From Promethearchaeota archaeon (lineage in GTDB: Archaea; Asgardarchaeota; Lokiarchaeia; Sigyniarchaeales; SOKP01), in NCBI GenBank assembly GCA_013375475.1, contig JABXKD010000002.1, positions 1-64,000 of the forward strand: a stretch of DNA of 64,000 bases. Direction: 5' to 3'. Below the pieces are notes generated by a model, which saw nothing but the letters and a program-made list of their open reading frames with translations, did not search any database and was not told where the DNA came from. Both the position numbers and the translations under genes were made by a program. Below, one piece after another: positions 33,684 to 43,223 of this stretch. Within the stretch, counting starts at the first letter, position 1, and each line of letters starts with the position of its first letter.

Positions 33684-36600
33684 TTAGGAAAATAAATTAT
33701 ATCTTTTTCTAGATTCCCATTCTGCTTTCTTACCGGAATTGTATCTATTTACTTCACTGTAATACCCGGTAATTCTTGAATACACCTTAACATCTCCAGA
33801 GTAACATTGAGGACAAATAAAATTTCCACCTCGAAACATCTTCCTACAATGAGGACAATAAGTAAAATCGGTCGTATAAGCAAAATAAGCGGTATTAGTA
33901 TTGAGACAAATATTCTTAGTCAGTTCCCATAACCCATTAATATCTGGATTTTGCTCACCAAGCCAGATATGCGTTATTACTCCTCCTTCAACAACGGGGT
34001 GATAATCTCCTTGCTTTTTAATTCTTTCAGATAAAGTAATGTCAGCATCATATCTAAAATGACTAGAATTTGTGTAGTAGGCAGAGTTACCGGATGATTG
34101 TGGAATTGCTTTTTTGGGGAAATGTTTTAAATCTAGCCTTGCTAACCGGTTACTTGTCGATTCTGCAGGTTGCTCCCAAAGTGAATACGAAATTCCGTCT
34201 CTTTCGGTCATCGAATTACACTTTGCTACCATATATTCTAACACTTTTTTACCAAAATTGTATGCAGTGTCGTGTTCGTGCAATTCATACCCAATCAGAC
34301 TTTTTAAGGCTTCGTTTAAACCAGTAAAACCAATAGAGAGATTCTGATCTTTTAGGTTAAAAATTGGCTCTCCGTCTATTTTACCGCTACATAAGGGTAG
34401 ATGACCCGATCTTAAGCGTTTTTCCATTAATTTCCATTTTTTTAGTAGCACTCTTGCAGAGAGCTCCATATTCTTATCTAAAATCCTAAAGTAATCGTCT
34501 TCGTTAGCAGACATGTACGCATACCTAGGTAAATTAAGACTGACGCTTTGAAGCGAACCAATTGAGACGTAATTTTCCCAGGCATTGGCGATTTTCCTCT
34601 TTTCGGGGTCTAATTCACATCTGCTTATAATCTGATTGCCACTTAAAAATTTACGGCAACATTGACTATGAATTTCGTCGGGCATCCATTCTGGGCACAT
34701 ATTGAGAAAATATGGAGTGCCCATCTTAGCAACTTCTTCCATTAATTTAATGTAAGACGGTTCGAACTCTTTGAGCCACTCTTTTTTAATCTTTATTTCG
34801 TGTTTTGGGAATGCAAATAACTTTCCATCGTAGTCTCCATGGATATAAACATCAGTTAGAGCGTCAAAAAGCTTTAAACACTCGTCTTTATAATCACCAT
34901 ATTTACCAATAATTTTACCGTGGGGACCAATAGCCTTAATGGATAACAAACCTTCAGGTATTGTAGGAGTACAAGAAATTGAAGTGAAGGGTACTTGCCC
35001 TCCTCTCGCTGCAAAAATCTGGTTTGTTTCGTATATTAAACATTGCATAGATTGTTCGATTTCTCTGGCGGAAAGTCCTTTAGCATAAGGAGCGAGGAAC
35101 GATGTTATGTAATCGTAACCTTGACCTCCACTAAATTCACCTTGTATTGTCCCTAACCATTTGGCTAGATGAGTTACAGCAACCCGTAAACTCCCAGCTG
35201 GACCAGACCTACTGCAATGTGCCCAACTATTTACCGGGGGAAGTCCATGCTCGAGAATCATACGAGGATCCCACTCTTGACAATTATGAATGAGGATGGA
35301 ATTTGCATAAAATGTATGATTGGGCCAGTCTCCATTACCCACTAAAGTGAAATCATATAGATATGGATGAGTAGGTTGTATTTTTTTAATATTAGTAACA
35401 ACATCGTATGGTTTTCTTTCAGAAAATTTAGGTGAATGGGTTTTAAGATATGAATTTAGTTTTTGCTGCTTTTTTACCTGGAAAAATTCAACTAACTTTG
35501 AGAATTTAAGAATATTATCGCCACCAAATATTTTTAGTCTATACATCATACCCTCGCCCTTATATCCCTTAATATCATACTCATAATTCTCTTCTTTAAT
35601 ATAATGATAAATAGAGTGCGTCGCAAATATAAAACTCAAGTAATCTATAAGTGATTTTGATTTTGAAGTATAAGTTATATCGCAATCAGATCTTTTCGGT
35701 CTATAGATTATATGTCCATCTCCACTATAAAGGGCAGATAATAATGGTTTTAATTTCTCATCAGACAAATTCAAAAAAAAGTTATTAACCTGTTTTTTGT
35801 GGCTAAGGGGTTTAATCCCAAAAACATACCTGAATAAGAGATAAATCATTTTACCTCCAAAGTATAATTGAGGAGCTTTATTCTCAATTAAAGTATGTGT
35901 GATATATGTATCAAAACTGTCTCTAATAGACTGCTCCATATCCTCAAGTATAAAAGGATCTTTACTGGTTAATACAAGATTATAACTCAGATTATCTTCT
36001 ATATTATAAATTCCCTCAGATAAAAAGTATCCAATCAGTCTTAAGATTGGTTCTTTAATATTTAATATTGCTGGAATTGAGAGAGAAGAACCAACAACAC
36101 CAATTTCTAAATTAGAATATGGAACATTGTATATTTCAATTATTTTTATTGCCTCCAGAATAGGAAGACTGCCCCGTTCCCAACTTCTTGGATAACTTAG
36201 GACTTCTGCTTTACAGAAAACATCGTCCCAAGACAGTGAGTTCCTCTCTTTCTCTGCAATTAAGAAATTCCTTAGATTTTTTACATAAACATTCTTTAAC
36301 AAATCTGATGGACATTTTTTAATCAATTCTTCAATGATATTTAATTCATAATGATCTCCTTTTATTACACTATTATTTAAAATCATCAAAGAATCACCTA
36401 TGCAAAGGTTCTTAGCAGGTATTTCTTTTGGAAATAAATCATTAAAAGTCATTATGCGATGGTCATCGCTAAGGAGAATTTCTTTTCCACTTTTGGTTGT
36501 TATTTTATTAATATAATCATCTGATGGTCTTCTTGAAACAAATTTCAGTTTTTTTATTCCAGTAGGTGTATATAATGAGAGAGATTTTCTTGATAAATCA

Positions 36601-37244
36601 ATCAATTCTTGATTTTTATCGAAAAACTCATCAAAATCTTTTGCTTTATTTAGTGATAAATTTTTCCCATCATATACCGGTATTTTGGTACTACCATCTA
36701 CGCAAAACGGTCTTAAATCAAAATATCTTAGCATATGTACATGAATGTCTCCATATAAATGAGCATGCGCTTCTTCTGAGTCTAAAATCCTTAAGAGAGC
36801 GTATTCATCAGAAATCCTATTTGCAGCCCAATGATGGATGCTTTCTGGGTTTAAATCTTGATTGGCGTTTTCGTTAACGCCTTTCTCCAATATCGCTTCA
36901 TAATCCATTAATGGCATACCTATTCTTGTATATAGTTTACGCTCGTCTTCGTAGTGTTCTTCTGATAATATTGAGCAAACTATTTCCCTAATATGTGGTC
37001 CAGAAAGAAAACTAATATTGGAAGATATAATTCTTCTCACAACAAGCTCAGTAATTTTGCCAGCAGATTTTAAATCTAATCCCGTTTCTTTAACGATGCT
37101 TTCTTTTATTTTATCTAGCTCAAAGGGTACAACATCGCCTTCCGTCCGTGAAACACTTGGAAGTAAATTTTTTAAAAACCCACTTTCTAACATTTTTTTT
37201 CCTTTAATTGTTTCAAACTTTGGAGTTAAAACCATATTAATCAT
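33684..37244 (-). CDS. nrdD: anaerobic ribonucleoside-triphosphate reductase containing an intein
   Basis: A 1186-residue precursor; without its 474-residue intein (181-654) the enzyme is 712 residues, normal for NrdD. It reduces NTPs to dNTPs by a glycyl radical. An ATP-cone allosteric domain covers about residues 30-125 (VVPFELDKIKESIVKETG). The catalytic barrel follows the rejoined RPF-CQEWDPRM junction. The C-terminus has zinc cysteines (CPHC, CPQC) and the glycyl-radical site SRITGYYSEV. The radical-SAM activase NrdG is not in this window. Use of NrdD implies an anaerobic lifestyle. The mazG gene follows. ATG codons 1 and 4 are both possible starts. Confidence 0.95.
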   Translation of the reverse strand: MINMVLTPKFETIKGKKMLESGFLKNLLPSVSRTEGDVVPFELDKIKESIVKETGLDLKSAGKITELVVRRIISSNISFLSGPHIREIVCSILSEEHYEDERKLYTRIGMPLMDYEAILEKGVNENANQDLNPESIHHWAANRISDEYALLRILDSEEAHAHLYGDIHVHMLRYFDLRPFCVDGSTKIPVYDGKNLSLNKAKDFDEFFDKNQELIDLSRKSLSLYTPTGIKKLKFVSRRPSDDYINKITTKSGKEILLSDDHRIMTFNDLFPKEIPAKNLCIGDSLMILNNSVIKGDHYELNIIEELIKKCPSDLLKNVYVKNLRNFLIAEKERNSLSWDDVFCKAEVLSYPRSWERGSLPILEAIKIIEIYNVPYSNLEIGVVGSSLSIPAILNIKEPILRLIGYFLSEGIYNIEDNLSYNLVLTSKDPFILEDMEQSIRDSFDTYITHTLIENKAPQLYFGGKMIYLLFRYVFGIKPLSHKKQVNNFFLNLSDEKLKPLLSALYSGDGHIIYRPKRSDCDITYTSKSKSLIDYLSFIFATHSIYHYIKEENYEYDIKGYKGEGMMYRLKIFGGDNILKFSKLVEFFQVKKQQKLNSYLKTHSPKFSERKPYDVVTNIKKIQPTHPYLYDFTLVGNGDWPNHTFYANSILIHNCQEWDPRMILEHGLPPVNSWAHCSRSGPAGSLRVAVTHLAKWLGTIQGEFSGGQGYDYITSFLAPYAKGLSAREIEQSMQCLIYETNQIFAARGGQVPFTSISCTPTIPEGLLSIKAIGPHGKIIGKYGDYKDECLKLFDALTDVYIHGDYDGKLFAFPKHEIKIKKEWLKEFEPSYIKLMEEVAKMGTPYFLNMCPEWMPDEIHSQCCRKFLSGNQIISRCELDPEKRKIANAWENYVSIGSLQSVSLNLPRYAYMSANEDDYFRILDKNMELSARVLLKKWKLMEKRLRSGHLPLCSGKIDGEPIFNLKDQNLSIGFTGLNEALKSLIGYELHEHDTAYNFGKKVLEYMVAKCNSMTERDGISYSLWEQPAESTSNRLARLDLKHFPKKAIPQSSGNSAYYTNSSHFRYDADITLSERIKKQGDYHPVVEGGVITHIWLGEQNPDINGLWELTKNICLNTNTAYFAYTTDFTYCPHCRKMFRGGNFICPQCYSGDVKVYSRITGYYSEVNRYNSGKKAEWESRKRYNLFS
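35283..36704 (-). other. intein with LAGLIDADG homing endonuclease, inside nrdD
   Basis: The intein begins at Cys181 (CVDGSTKIPVYDG) and ends at Asn654 (FYANSILIHN). The next residue is Cys655, the +1 nucleophile. Block B shows as LLSDDHRIM with its histidine. The central region has two LAGLIDADG helices, LIGYFLSEG (403-411) and LLSALYSGDG (501-510). The second carries the acidic catalytic Asp; in the first the matching position is Glu, as in some active enzymes. The inserted site RPF/C lies in a conserved catalytic segment of NrdD, the usual kind of place for inteins. Confidence 0.92.
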
Positions 37245-37651
37245 TTTATTAATTTAATTTGCAATTCCTATCGAAGTGATAACAGTATATAACTTGTATG
37301 AAAATTAAAAATTTATGTCGTTTTTATTAACCTAAGTAATAGCTTTAATTGTTATATATTCTCGTTAATACTTTGCCTCTTTTGATATAAAAATGTATTT
37401 TTTTTTCCAATTTAAACTTATTCTATTAACCTTCTATTCATAATCTAATAAACCAGTTTAGAAATCCACAGAAAATTCCATAGTTTCACCTAAAAGTCCA
37501 GTCGTATTACCTATATCCTCGTTATTTTACTAGCAAACTTAAAATTGTCGTCTTTACTGGTTTTGTAATTTTCAAACGATTAATGTAAAATTTAAAAATT
37601 ATCAACTACGAGAATATTTAAATAAAAAACAGATGAAATCAACTTATATAA
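37245..37651. other. gene-free stretch between nrdD and the cupin gene
   Basis: A 407-base divergent intergenic region, strongly AT-rich. I see no tRNA, no recognisable riboswitch and no frame with a ribosome site. It must hold the promoters of both flanking genes; AATATTTAAATAAAAAA (about 37611-37627) is a TATA candidate for the cupin gene, about 30 bases before its ATG. Confidence 0.4.
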
Positions 37652-37990
37652 ATGCTTGAAATTAAAAAAAATCCCGTAAATAAAAGCTCTGTCAATTCTA
37701 TAGAAACTTTGCCAGGAATTTATCGAAAAACTCTAATTTTTAATGAGAACATGATGTTATGCCATTTTATCCTCAATAAAAATTCTGAAGTCCCCCTTCA
37801 TTCGCATAAGGAACATCAAATCGGATATGTAATTAAAGGAAAATTACAATTTTTTACCGATAATGAAGAATTTTTGGCTAAAAAGGGAGATAGTTATGTT
37901 TTTGAATCAAACGAAAAACATGGGGCAAAAATATTGGAGGATTCAGAGGTTATAGACGTGTTTAATCCTCCAAGAGAAGATTATAAATAA
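37652..37990 (+). CDS. small cupin protein
   Basis: A 112-residue single cupin_2 beta-barrel. Motif 1 is PLHSHKEHQIGYVIKGKLQF, with histidines and a glutamate in metal-binding positions. Motif 2 is GDSYVFESNEKHGAKIL, with the last histidine ligand. Small cupins of this kind bind metals or small molecules or act as isomerases and dioxygenases; the substrate cannot be inferred. It is monocistronic and divergent from nrdD. Confidence 0.82.
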   Translation: MLEIKKNPVNKSSVNSIETLPGIYRKTLIFNENMMLCHFILNKNSEVPLHSHKEHQIGYVIKGKLQFFTDNEEFLAKKGDSYVFESNEKHGAKILEDSEVIDVFNPPREDYK

Positions 37991-38024
37991 ATCTGCGCAG
38001 TTACAAAAGGAAAATAAAAAGTAA

Positions 38025-38378
38025 TTACCATTGATAAGCGGCAACAACAAAAACTGCAATCATACAAAAAATAAATTGACCTAAAAGCCAATCTATAAAC
38101 AATTTCCTTTTTTGATCTCTGTTTTTCTTAACGCGAGTTGCTAAGGCAAAGCTAATTGCTGCATTAGTGCCAGTGAAAATTATTAATGTAAATGTTGATG
38201 CATTTAATGTTAGTTCAATCAAGTCGAGTATCATGTCAAAAATAAAAAACGCGCTTATTAAAGCTAATAAAGCAATTAAAAACATCCAACCTGAAAAATT
38301 GATAACTTTCTCAAATACTATTTCTTCTTGGGATAATCCTCCCGGCGACCGAGTGGGCTTTTTCTTTACTTTTGACAT
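38025..38378 (-). CDS. small three-helix membrane protein
   Basis: A 117-residue protein with a basic, proline-containing cytosolic start (MSKVKKKPTRSPGGLSQEE), three hydrophobic helices (about residues 30-52, 60-82, 97-115) and a basic loop (RVKKNRDQKRK) before the last. Not recognised. It lies downstream of the NAC gene on the same strand, but with an 83-base gap, so an operon link is uncertain. Confidence 0.55.
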   Translation of the reverse strand: MSKVKKKPTRSPGGLSQEEIVFEKVINFSGWMFLIALLALISAFFIFDMILDLIELTLNASTFTLIIFTGTNAAISFALATRVKKNRDQKRKLFIDWLLGQFIFCMIAVFVVAAYQW

Positions 38379-38461
38379 ATCTTTCTACCGTACTAATTAT
38401 AAAAAATTGAATGGTCAATGATTCTTAATTCTTATTTTTTCTACAAATACAATTCAAGATA

Positions 38462-38953
38462 TCAAGGTTTATTTTTTAAAAATAAAATGGCTTTAGCAAT
38501 ATCTCCTTCACTATCAATCAACGCAGCATTCGCTTCTTCTTTATCTACATTCGCTTGAGCTGCCACTAACATTATATCATTTTCAGTAATAACCGTTTTA
38601 GCTTCAGATTCTACTATAGCGTCCTCTCGTTCTCCTACTTCCCTATCCCCTATTTGAACCTCCCCTACAGAATATTCTTCTGCATCCCCTATTATTTGAT
38701 AAATCTCTTGTCCCATTTGTTTCATTAAAACGACTTCGGGTTGATCGATTACAAGAGTATTTTCAGGACCTTCTATTATTACTCGCGTAGCGTTAATTGG
38801 TTCCATATCAATTCCTTGCTGTTGCATTCGACGGCGCATCTGTCTTGAAGCAATTTGTTGTCCTTCTCTCTTCTTTGTTGCTTGTGGTCGCGTTGGTTTA
38901 CTTTTTTCCTTTTTTTGCATTTCCTTTGGTAATTTAACCATTTTTTTCAACAA
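38462..38953 (-). CDS. nac: nascent polypeptide-associated complex protein
   Basis: A 163-residue archaeal NAC. It binds the ribosome near the exit tunnel and shields nascent chains, probably as a homodimer. The NAC core is at residues about 50-100 (NATRVIIEGPENTLVIDQPE, VVLMKQMGQEIYQIIGD). The C-terminus is a UBA domain (AQANVDKEEANAALIDSEGD). The N-terminus is rich in lysine and arginine (ASRQMRRRMQQQGI), as in the ribosome-binding tail. The PUA-domain gene follows the usual archaeal order upstream of it. Confidence 0.92.
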   Translation of the reverse strand: MLKKMVKLPKEMQKKEKSKPTRPQATKKREGQQIASRQMRRRMQQQGIDMEPINATRVIIEGPENTLVIDQPEVVLMKQMGQEIYQIIGDAEEYSVGEVQIGDREVGEREDAIVESEAKTVITENDIMLVAAQANVDKEEANAALIDSEGDIAKAILFLKNKP

Positions 38954-38991
38954 CTCTAAACTATATATATATTATAGTTATCTATTAATTT

Positions 38992-39483
38992 TTATAATTT
39001 TGATTTAGCTGTACCTTTTCGAACTTTAATCGCAATTCCAGTTTTAAAACTTCGAACATAAGGGACTGGGATCAATAATTTTCCAATTGCTAAAATTTCG
39101 TTTTCTTGATTAACAACAATAATCTCGTCGGAGGGTCTTAAACTATCATCTATGTCTATAACATGTTTACAAAAGACATTACGCCCTTTTCTAATGAATT
39201 CTGATATTTCATTCATTACTATCGCTCTTAATTTTAGCGGTGGAATGCTTTTAATTATTTTAACAGCGGAAAATAAACTCAATGTAAAAAATCCATTAGT
39301 TGGTCTTAAATTTAGGATTAGCTTGTCTTTGTCATACACATGTTTAATTTTACCAGTGTTTTTAGAAAATTCAAAATTAATTTCATTTTCATTTTCAAAC
39401 AGAATATCAGTTATCGACTGACCAAATTGGTAATCAGATATAGCCCTTACTTTTCTTAAAGCAAAAAGCAGTTTAGTTTCCAT
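38992..39483 (-). CDS. PUA-domain RNA-binding protein
   Basis: A 163-residue protein with a pre-PUA-like N-terminal half (ADYQFG-type start, FSKNTGKIKHVYDKDKLI) and a C-terminal PUA domain at about 85-155 (NVFCKHVIDIDDSLRPSDEI, EILAIGKLLI). PUA domains bind structured RNA, and this small family commonly sits beside NAC in archaeal genomes, so a ribosome- or tRNA-related role is likely. The start is ATG, 39 bases upstream of the NAC gene in the same transcription unit. Confidence 0.8.
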   Translation of the reverse strand: METKLLFALRKVRAISDYQFGQSITDILFENENEINFEFSKNTGKIKHVYDKDKLILNLRPTNGFFTLSLFSAVKIIKSIPPLKLRAIVMNEISEFIRKGRNVFCKHVIDIDDSLRPSDEIIVVNQENEILAIGKLLIPVPYVRSFKTGIAIKVRKGTAKSKL

Positions 39484-39545
39484 ATTAATTTGATTTCTGT
39501 ATCAATTAATAATAAAATAAAGGTAAAATTTCGTAAAAATGATGG

Positions 39546-40760
39546 TTAGGAATACATCCGTGATTGAATAGCCTTATCTTTCATTTTATTCATTACTTTA
39601 TTGACAGCTTTGATAAAATCATCTTTAACTATTTGCTCCGCATCTTTTCTTATTGCAAACATTCCAGCTTCAGTACATATGGCTTTAATATCTGCTCCAG
39701 TAGCACCCTCAGTTAACTCAACTAGTTTTTTAAAATTAACATCTCCTTCAATGGTTAAAGATTTGCTGTGGATTTTAAAGATCGATAATCTTGCTTCTTC
39801 ATCAGGGATTGGAAAGTCTATCATTCTGTCAAACCTACCAGGCCTTAGCAAAGCAGGATCTAAAATATCAATTCGATTAGTCGCACCAATTATTTTTACG
39901 TCTCCCCTTTGTTCAAATCCATCTAATTCGCTTAATAATTGCATTAAAGTCCTTTGAACTTCTCTATCTCCTGATGTTGCGATTTTTAATCTTTGAGACC
40001 CAATTGCGTCTAATTCATCAATAAATAAGATAGTAGGGGCTTTTTGTTTTGCCAAATTGAATATTTCTCGCACTAATCGAGCACCTTCTCCTATAAACTT
40101 TTGAACCAACTCTGAACCGATTATTCTTATAAATGTAGCTTCGGTTTCATGCGCAACTGCTTTCGCTACTAGCGTTTTACCCGTACCTGGAGGGCCATAA
40201 AGTAAAACACCTTTAGGAGGATCAATTCCAATTTTTTTAAACAACTCTGGTTTTAACAAAGGTAGTTCCACAGTTTCTCTCACCTCTAGTATTTGGTCAT
40301 TTAATCCGCCTACATCCTCGTAAGAGATATCTGGAATTCCATCTATGACTTCCATTCCTTTAACAAATGGATCTAATTTAGTTGGTAGAATTTCCATTAT
40401 TGCAAAAGTTCTTTGATTTAGAGCGACTCGCATTCCTGGAGTCAAGTTTTCATTCTTGACTTTTCTGCTGGGGTTAACAACAAAACTAGGTCCAGTGGAG
40501 CTTTTTACTATAACTTTTCCCGTATCTTCTAGCATATCAATTACAGTTGCCGAAACTAATGGAGGTTCTCTTAATCTATCGATTTCATTTCTTAAACTGT
40601 TTAATTCTTGCTCTAATCTTAAACGTTCAGCATCTAGTAGCTGCTTTTCTGTTTCTAGATTTCTTAGTCTTTTTTCTAAATGCCTTGTATAAGTGATTAA
40701 ATATTCTTCATCTTTAGTTTCTTCCTGTTTCTTCCTTTCTTTTCCTTTAATCGTAGTCAA
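39546..40760 (-). CDS. pan: proteasome-activating nucleotidase PAN
   Basis: A 404-residue AAA+ ATPase that unfolds substrates for the 20S proteasome. The N-terminus has a coiled coil (about 10-65) and an OB subdomain (about 70-125). The AAA+ domain has Walker A GPPGTGKT, Walker [12 protein letters not shown], sensor GATNR and arginine fingers in RPGRFDR. The last residues are MYS, fitting the HbYX motif (hydrophobic, Tyr, any) that opens the proteasome gate. The start is TTG. Proteasome subunit genes are not in the window. The PUA and NAC genes follow on the same strand. Confidence 0.95.
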   Translation of the reverse strand: MTTIKGKERKKQEETKDEEYLITYTRHLEKRLRNLETEKQLLDAERLRLEQELNSLRNEIDRLREPPLVSATVIDMLEDTGKVIVKSSTGPSFVVNPSRKVKNENLTPGMRVALNQRTFAIMEILPTKLDPFVKGMEVIDGIPDISYEDVGGLNDQILEVRETVELPLLKPELFKKIGIDPPKGVLLYGPPGTGKTLVAKAVAHETEATFIRIIGSELVQKFIGEGARLVREIFNLAKQKAPTILFIDELDAIGSQRLKIATSGDREVQRTLMQLLSELDGFEQRGDVKIIGATNRIDILDPALLRPGRFDRMIDFPIPDEEARLSIFKIHSKSLTIEGDVNFKKLVELTEGATGADIKAICTEAGMFAIRKDAEQIVKDDFIKAVNKVMNKMKDKAIQSRMYS

Positions 40761-41002
40761 GTATTAAATTCCCCAACTTTTACTTATTTCAATATTAAGA
40801 TACTAAATTAATTTAATAATAACAATTTATTCATTTAAACTTAAGGTAATACGCTAATATCAGAAAGCAGTGTAGTTTTAAAAAATTTTTGGATTATATT
40901 TTATAACGAGTTGTAGCTAAAAACCAAAAATTATAAGAGTTCTATATCCCGATCTTATTCATAGTGCTTTTCCTTTGAAAATTTTGAGTGTAATGTTATT
41001 TT

Positions 41003-41539
41003 ATGTCGAAAAAATTAACAGATGAATATGAGAAGGAATGTCCCATATGTGGTGGAAAAATATGGGGGAGAGGAGAAAAAGTCTTAATAGAAGGGGCAAA
41101 AATCGTTGTTTGTCAAAGTTGTGCCCAATTTGGAGTTAAAATCAAATTAAAGACTAAAATTGCACCTAGTAACAAAGGATTATATCCTAAACCTAAATCG
41201 TCCGTGACAAAAGTAGTCCGGCCTAGAGAAATCGAAGAGAGCGTAGAAATTGTCAGTGATTATGTCACAAAAATAAGAAAAGCTCGTAATTCTCGCGGAC
41301 TGAACCAAGATCAATTTGCTCAAAAACTAAACGAAAAACCTTCACTTTTAAGAAGAATTGAAGCTGGGAAAGTTGAGCCTACAATAAAGTTAGCGAAAAA
41401 AATAGAAGATGTCTACAATATTAAACTTCTTAAACAAGTCGACGAAATTGAACCAACTGCTAAACAAAGTCAGTATATGAAAAAAGCTAACGGTTCTTCT
41501 TTAGGTGATATCGCCTATGTTAAAAAGAAAAAGAAATAA
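41003..41539 (+). CDS. mbf1: multiprotein bridging factor 1
   Basis: A 178-residue archaeal MBF1 homologue. The N-terminal zinc ribbon (CPIC at 13, CQSC at 38) is specific to archaeal members. A basic linker leads to a Cro/CI-type HTH at about residues 85-145 (RKARNSRGLNQDQFAQKLNE, LLRRIEAGKVEPTIKLAKKI). In eukaryotes MBF1 links activators to TBP; in archaea it associates with ribosomes and translation. The lysine-rich tail fits nucleic-acid contact. It is divergent from PAN and converges on TFE. Confidence 0.93.
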   Translation: MSKKLTDEYEKECPICGGKIWGRGEKVLIEGAKIVVCQSCAQFGVKIKLKTKIAPSNKGLYPKPKSSVTKVVRPREIEESVEIVSDYVTKIRKARNSRGLNQDQFAQKLNEKPSLLRRIEAGKVEPTIKLAKKIEDVYNIKLLKQVDEIEPTAKQSQYMKKANGSSLGDIAYVKKKKK

Positions 41540-41653
41540 ACACTAATAGAATTAAGAGATTTGCAAAAATATTACGTCAGATCGTAGTAACCCATAAAAT
41601 TAGACACTAAATTTTTTTTAGAACGAATCTCTTAGCCGAAATATGAGATGTAA

Positions 41654-42244
41654 TTAAACTATTGTATCTATAGATAAATCTATATTTTCGATTAGAACTA
41701 TTTTTTCCATTAGAAAATGAATTAAATCCTTATTTTCTTGAGCCTCTAATGGACCTCCACAATCAGGGCATCTGAAATTTAATTCAAACCCTCTATCAAA
41801 ATTGAATTGGTTATTTGAATCTTTACAATCTTTACAAACAAAGAAGTAGTTATTTTCCTCGAATTTTAATCTATCTCTTAGCTTATTCTCCATTACTCTC
41901 CTTTTTTCTAGTAAAATTTCTTCAAACAAGTCAAATTCATGCCACCAATAATATATAAACCAGCCTGTAGATTTATCACGAATTCTTCTAAATTGAGCTA
42001 ATTTTCCACTATATAACTTATATAAAGTCTTTCGTACGGTATTTAATTTTAAGAATTCTCCATCATTTTCTTCAAAACTTATGTCCGGGTTTTCGCCTTT
42101 AAAGCGGTCTTTAATATTTTCAGTAATACCCTCATCAGTTATATCATCTTCTTCTGAATTCAATAATTCATTTCCAACTTCTATAGCTATATCGCCACCT
42201 AATATATATAAAAAAGACTTTAATAGAGGGTTTAATTCCTTCAT
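41654..42244 (-). CDS. tfe: transcription initiation factor E, alpha subunit
   Basis: A 196-residue TFE-alpha. It stabilises promoter opening with RNA polymerase. The winged helix at about 10-105 ends in the conserved VRKTLYKLYSGKLAQFRRIR and TGWFIYYWWHEF. The helical linker (LLEKRRVMENKL) is followed by a zinc ribbon (CKDC, CPDC). The length is typical. It is followed downstream, across a convergent gap, by MBF1; the conserved archaeal protein at 42347 is upstream on the same strand. Confidence 0.92.
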   Translation of the reverse strand: MKELNPLLKSFLYILGGDIAIEVGNELLNSEEDDITDEGITENIKDRFKGENPDISFEENDGEFLKLNTVRKTLYKLYSGKLAQFRRIRDKSTGWFIYYWWHEFDLFEEILLEKRRVMENKLRDRLKFEENNYFFVCKDCKDSNNQFNFDRGFELNFRCPDCGGPLEAQENKDLIHFLMEKIVLIENIDLSIDTIV

Positions 42245-42346
42245 AATCCTTGATCTTCTTATTCTCTTCTATTCGTTGTCCAAGTAAAACATTCATTAAA
42301 ATTAAATTTTTTGAATTTCAATTTATTAGAATTTGTGTGCTTAATA

Positions 42347-43129
42347 TTAAACTACAATTGAGTATTGCTTTTCTATTAATTCACCGTTAATGTCAATTGA
42401 TCGAAACATTTTTCCTTTTCGTATAGCCATGATTCTTAATAAACGAGAATCCTTAATATTTGTAGGAATCTCAATCTCTTTTATTTTATAATTATTAAAT
42501 ACGGTAAAGGTCTTCCAATTTGCAGGGATATCAGATATAAAATCAGGAATAGTTAAATCTAGCACCATCTTTAGATTAGCATCTGTATTACTAAGTACAC
42601 CAGTACAAAATTGAATTCTTTTGCTCACATCGTCGTCTTCAACTTTTTTTTTGGATGGTTGTGGTATGTTTTTTTTGGTCGTAACCTTACAATTGGGATT
42701 AATCACGAAAGACAACAGCAGATAGCTGTTTTCTCTAAATAATTCTAGGGCTTGAAGTAACAGGCTTTTATTGATTTGGTCCACTATTTCAGCTTTGTAA
42801 TTTTGCGTTTTACCTGTAGATTTTTTCAAATCCCAGTTTAAACCTAGATTTGATATCGTATCTTTTAAATCTCTTCCAGTAATCAATTTTCCTTTAATTT
42901 CAATATCAGCTTGAGCATTTGATAAGGATTTCACAACAAGCTCTAAGATTAAATCTTCGTATTCATGAGTTCCTTTAAGTGTTATTTTTCCACTTGTTTT
43001 AGTAATTTTTAAAGCAGGACCGATAAAATCTCCTTTAGAATATCTGTAGAAATGTCTATGGATTCTCATGTGTTCTTTAGCAGGATCGTCTAATTTTGGC
43101 GTTTCGATTAACTTAGTTATAAAATGCAT
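42347..43129 (-). CDS. conserved archaeal protein of unknown function
   Basis: A 260-residue soluble protein. The N-terminal half has a likely beta-rich fold (HRHFYRYSKGDFIGPALKIT, then KITLKGTHEYEDLILELVV). A lysine-rich linker near residues 155-168 precedes a second beta-rich half ending KGKMFRSIDINGELIEKQYS. I recognise the opening pattern (MHFITKL, HRHFYRYSKGDF) as one shared by archaeal conserved hypothetical proteins but cannot give it a name. It is 102 bases upstream of TFE on the same strand, which may hint at a role in gene expression. Confidence 0.6.
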   Translation of the reverse strand: MHFITKLIETPKLDDPAKEHMRIHRHFYRYSKGDFIGPALKITKTSGKITLKGTHEYEDLILELVVKSLSNAQADIEIKGKLITGRDLKDTISNLGLNWDLKKSTGKTQNYKAEIVDQINKSLLLQALELFRENSYLLLSFVINPNCKVTTKKNIPQPSKKKVEDDDVSKRIQFCTGVLSNTDANLKMVLDLTIPDFISDIPANWKTFTVFNNYKIKEIEIPTNIKDSRLLRIMAIRKGKMFRSIDINGELIEKQYSIVV

Positions 43130-43223
43130 TTTAACTCGTAATATTATTTCTCTAATAATATAAATCTAAATAATGATATTATAAATAGAACATAACTTTA
43201 AATTTTAATTTAAGCAATAAATT

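Noticed and set aside
34070-34347. Two overlapping plus-strand frames inside nrdD
   Set aside because: They are antisense to conserved NrdD coding sequence with no supporting start signals.
37245-37651. A riboswitch or NrdR-type site ahead of nrdD
   Set aside because: The region was scanned for known conserved boxes, such as cobalamin, and for paired regulator boxes; nothing convincing was found.
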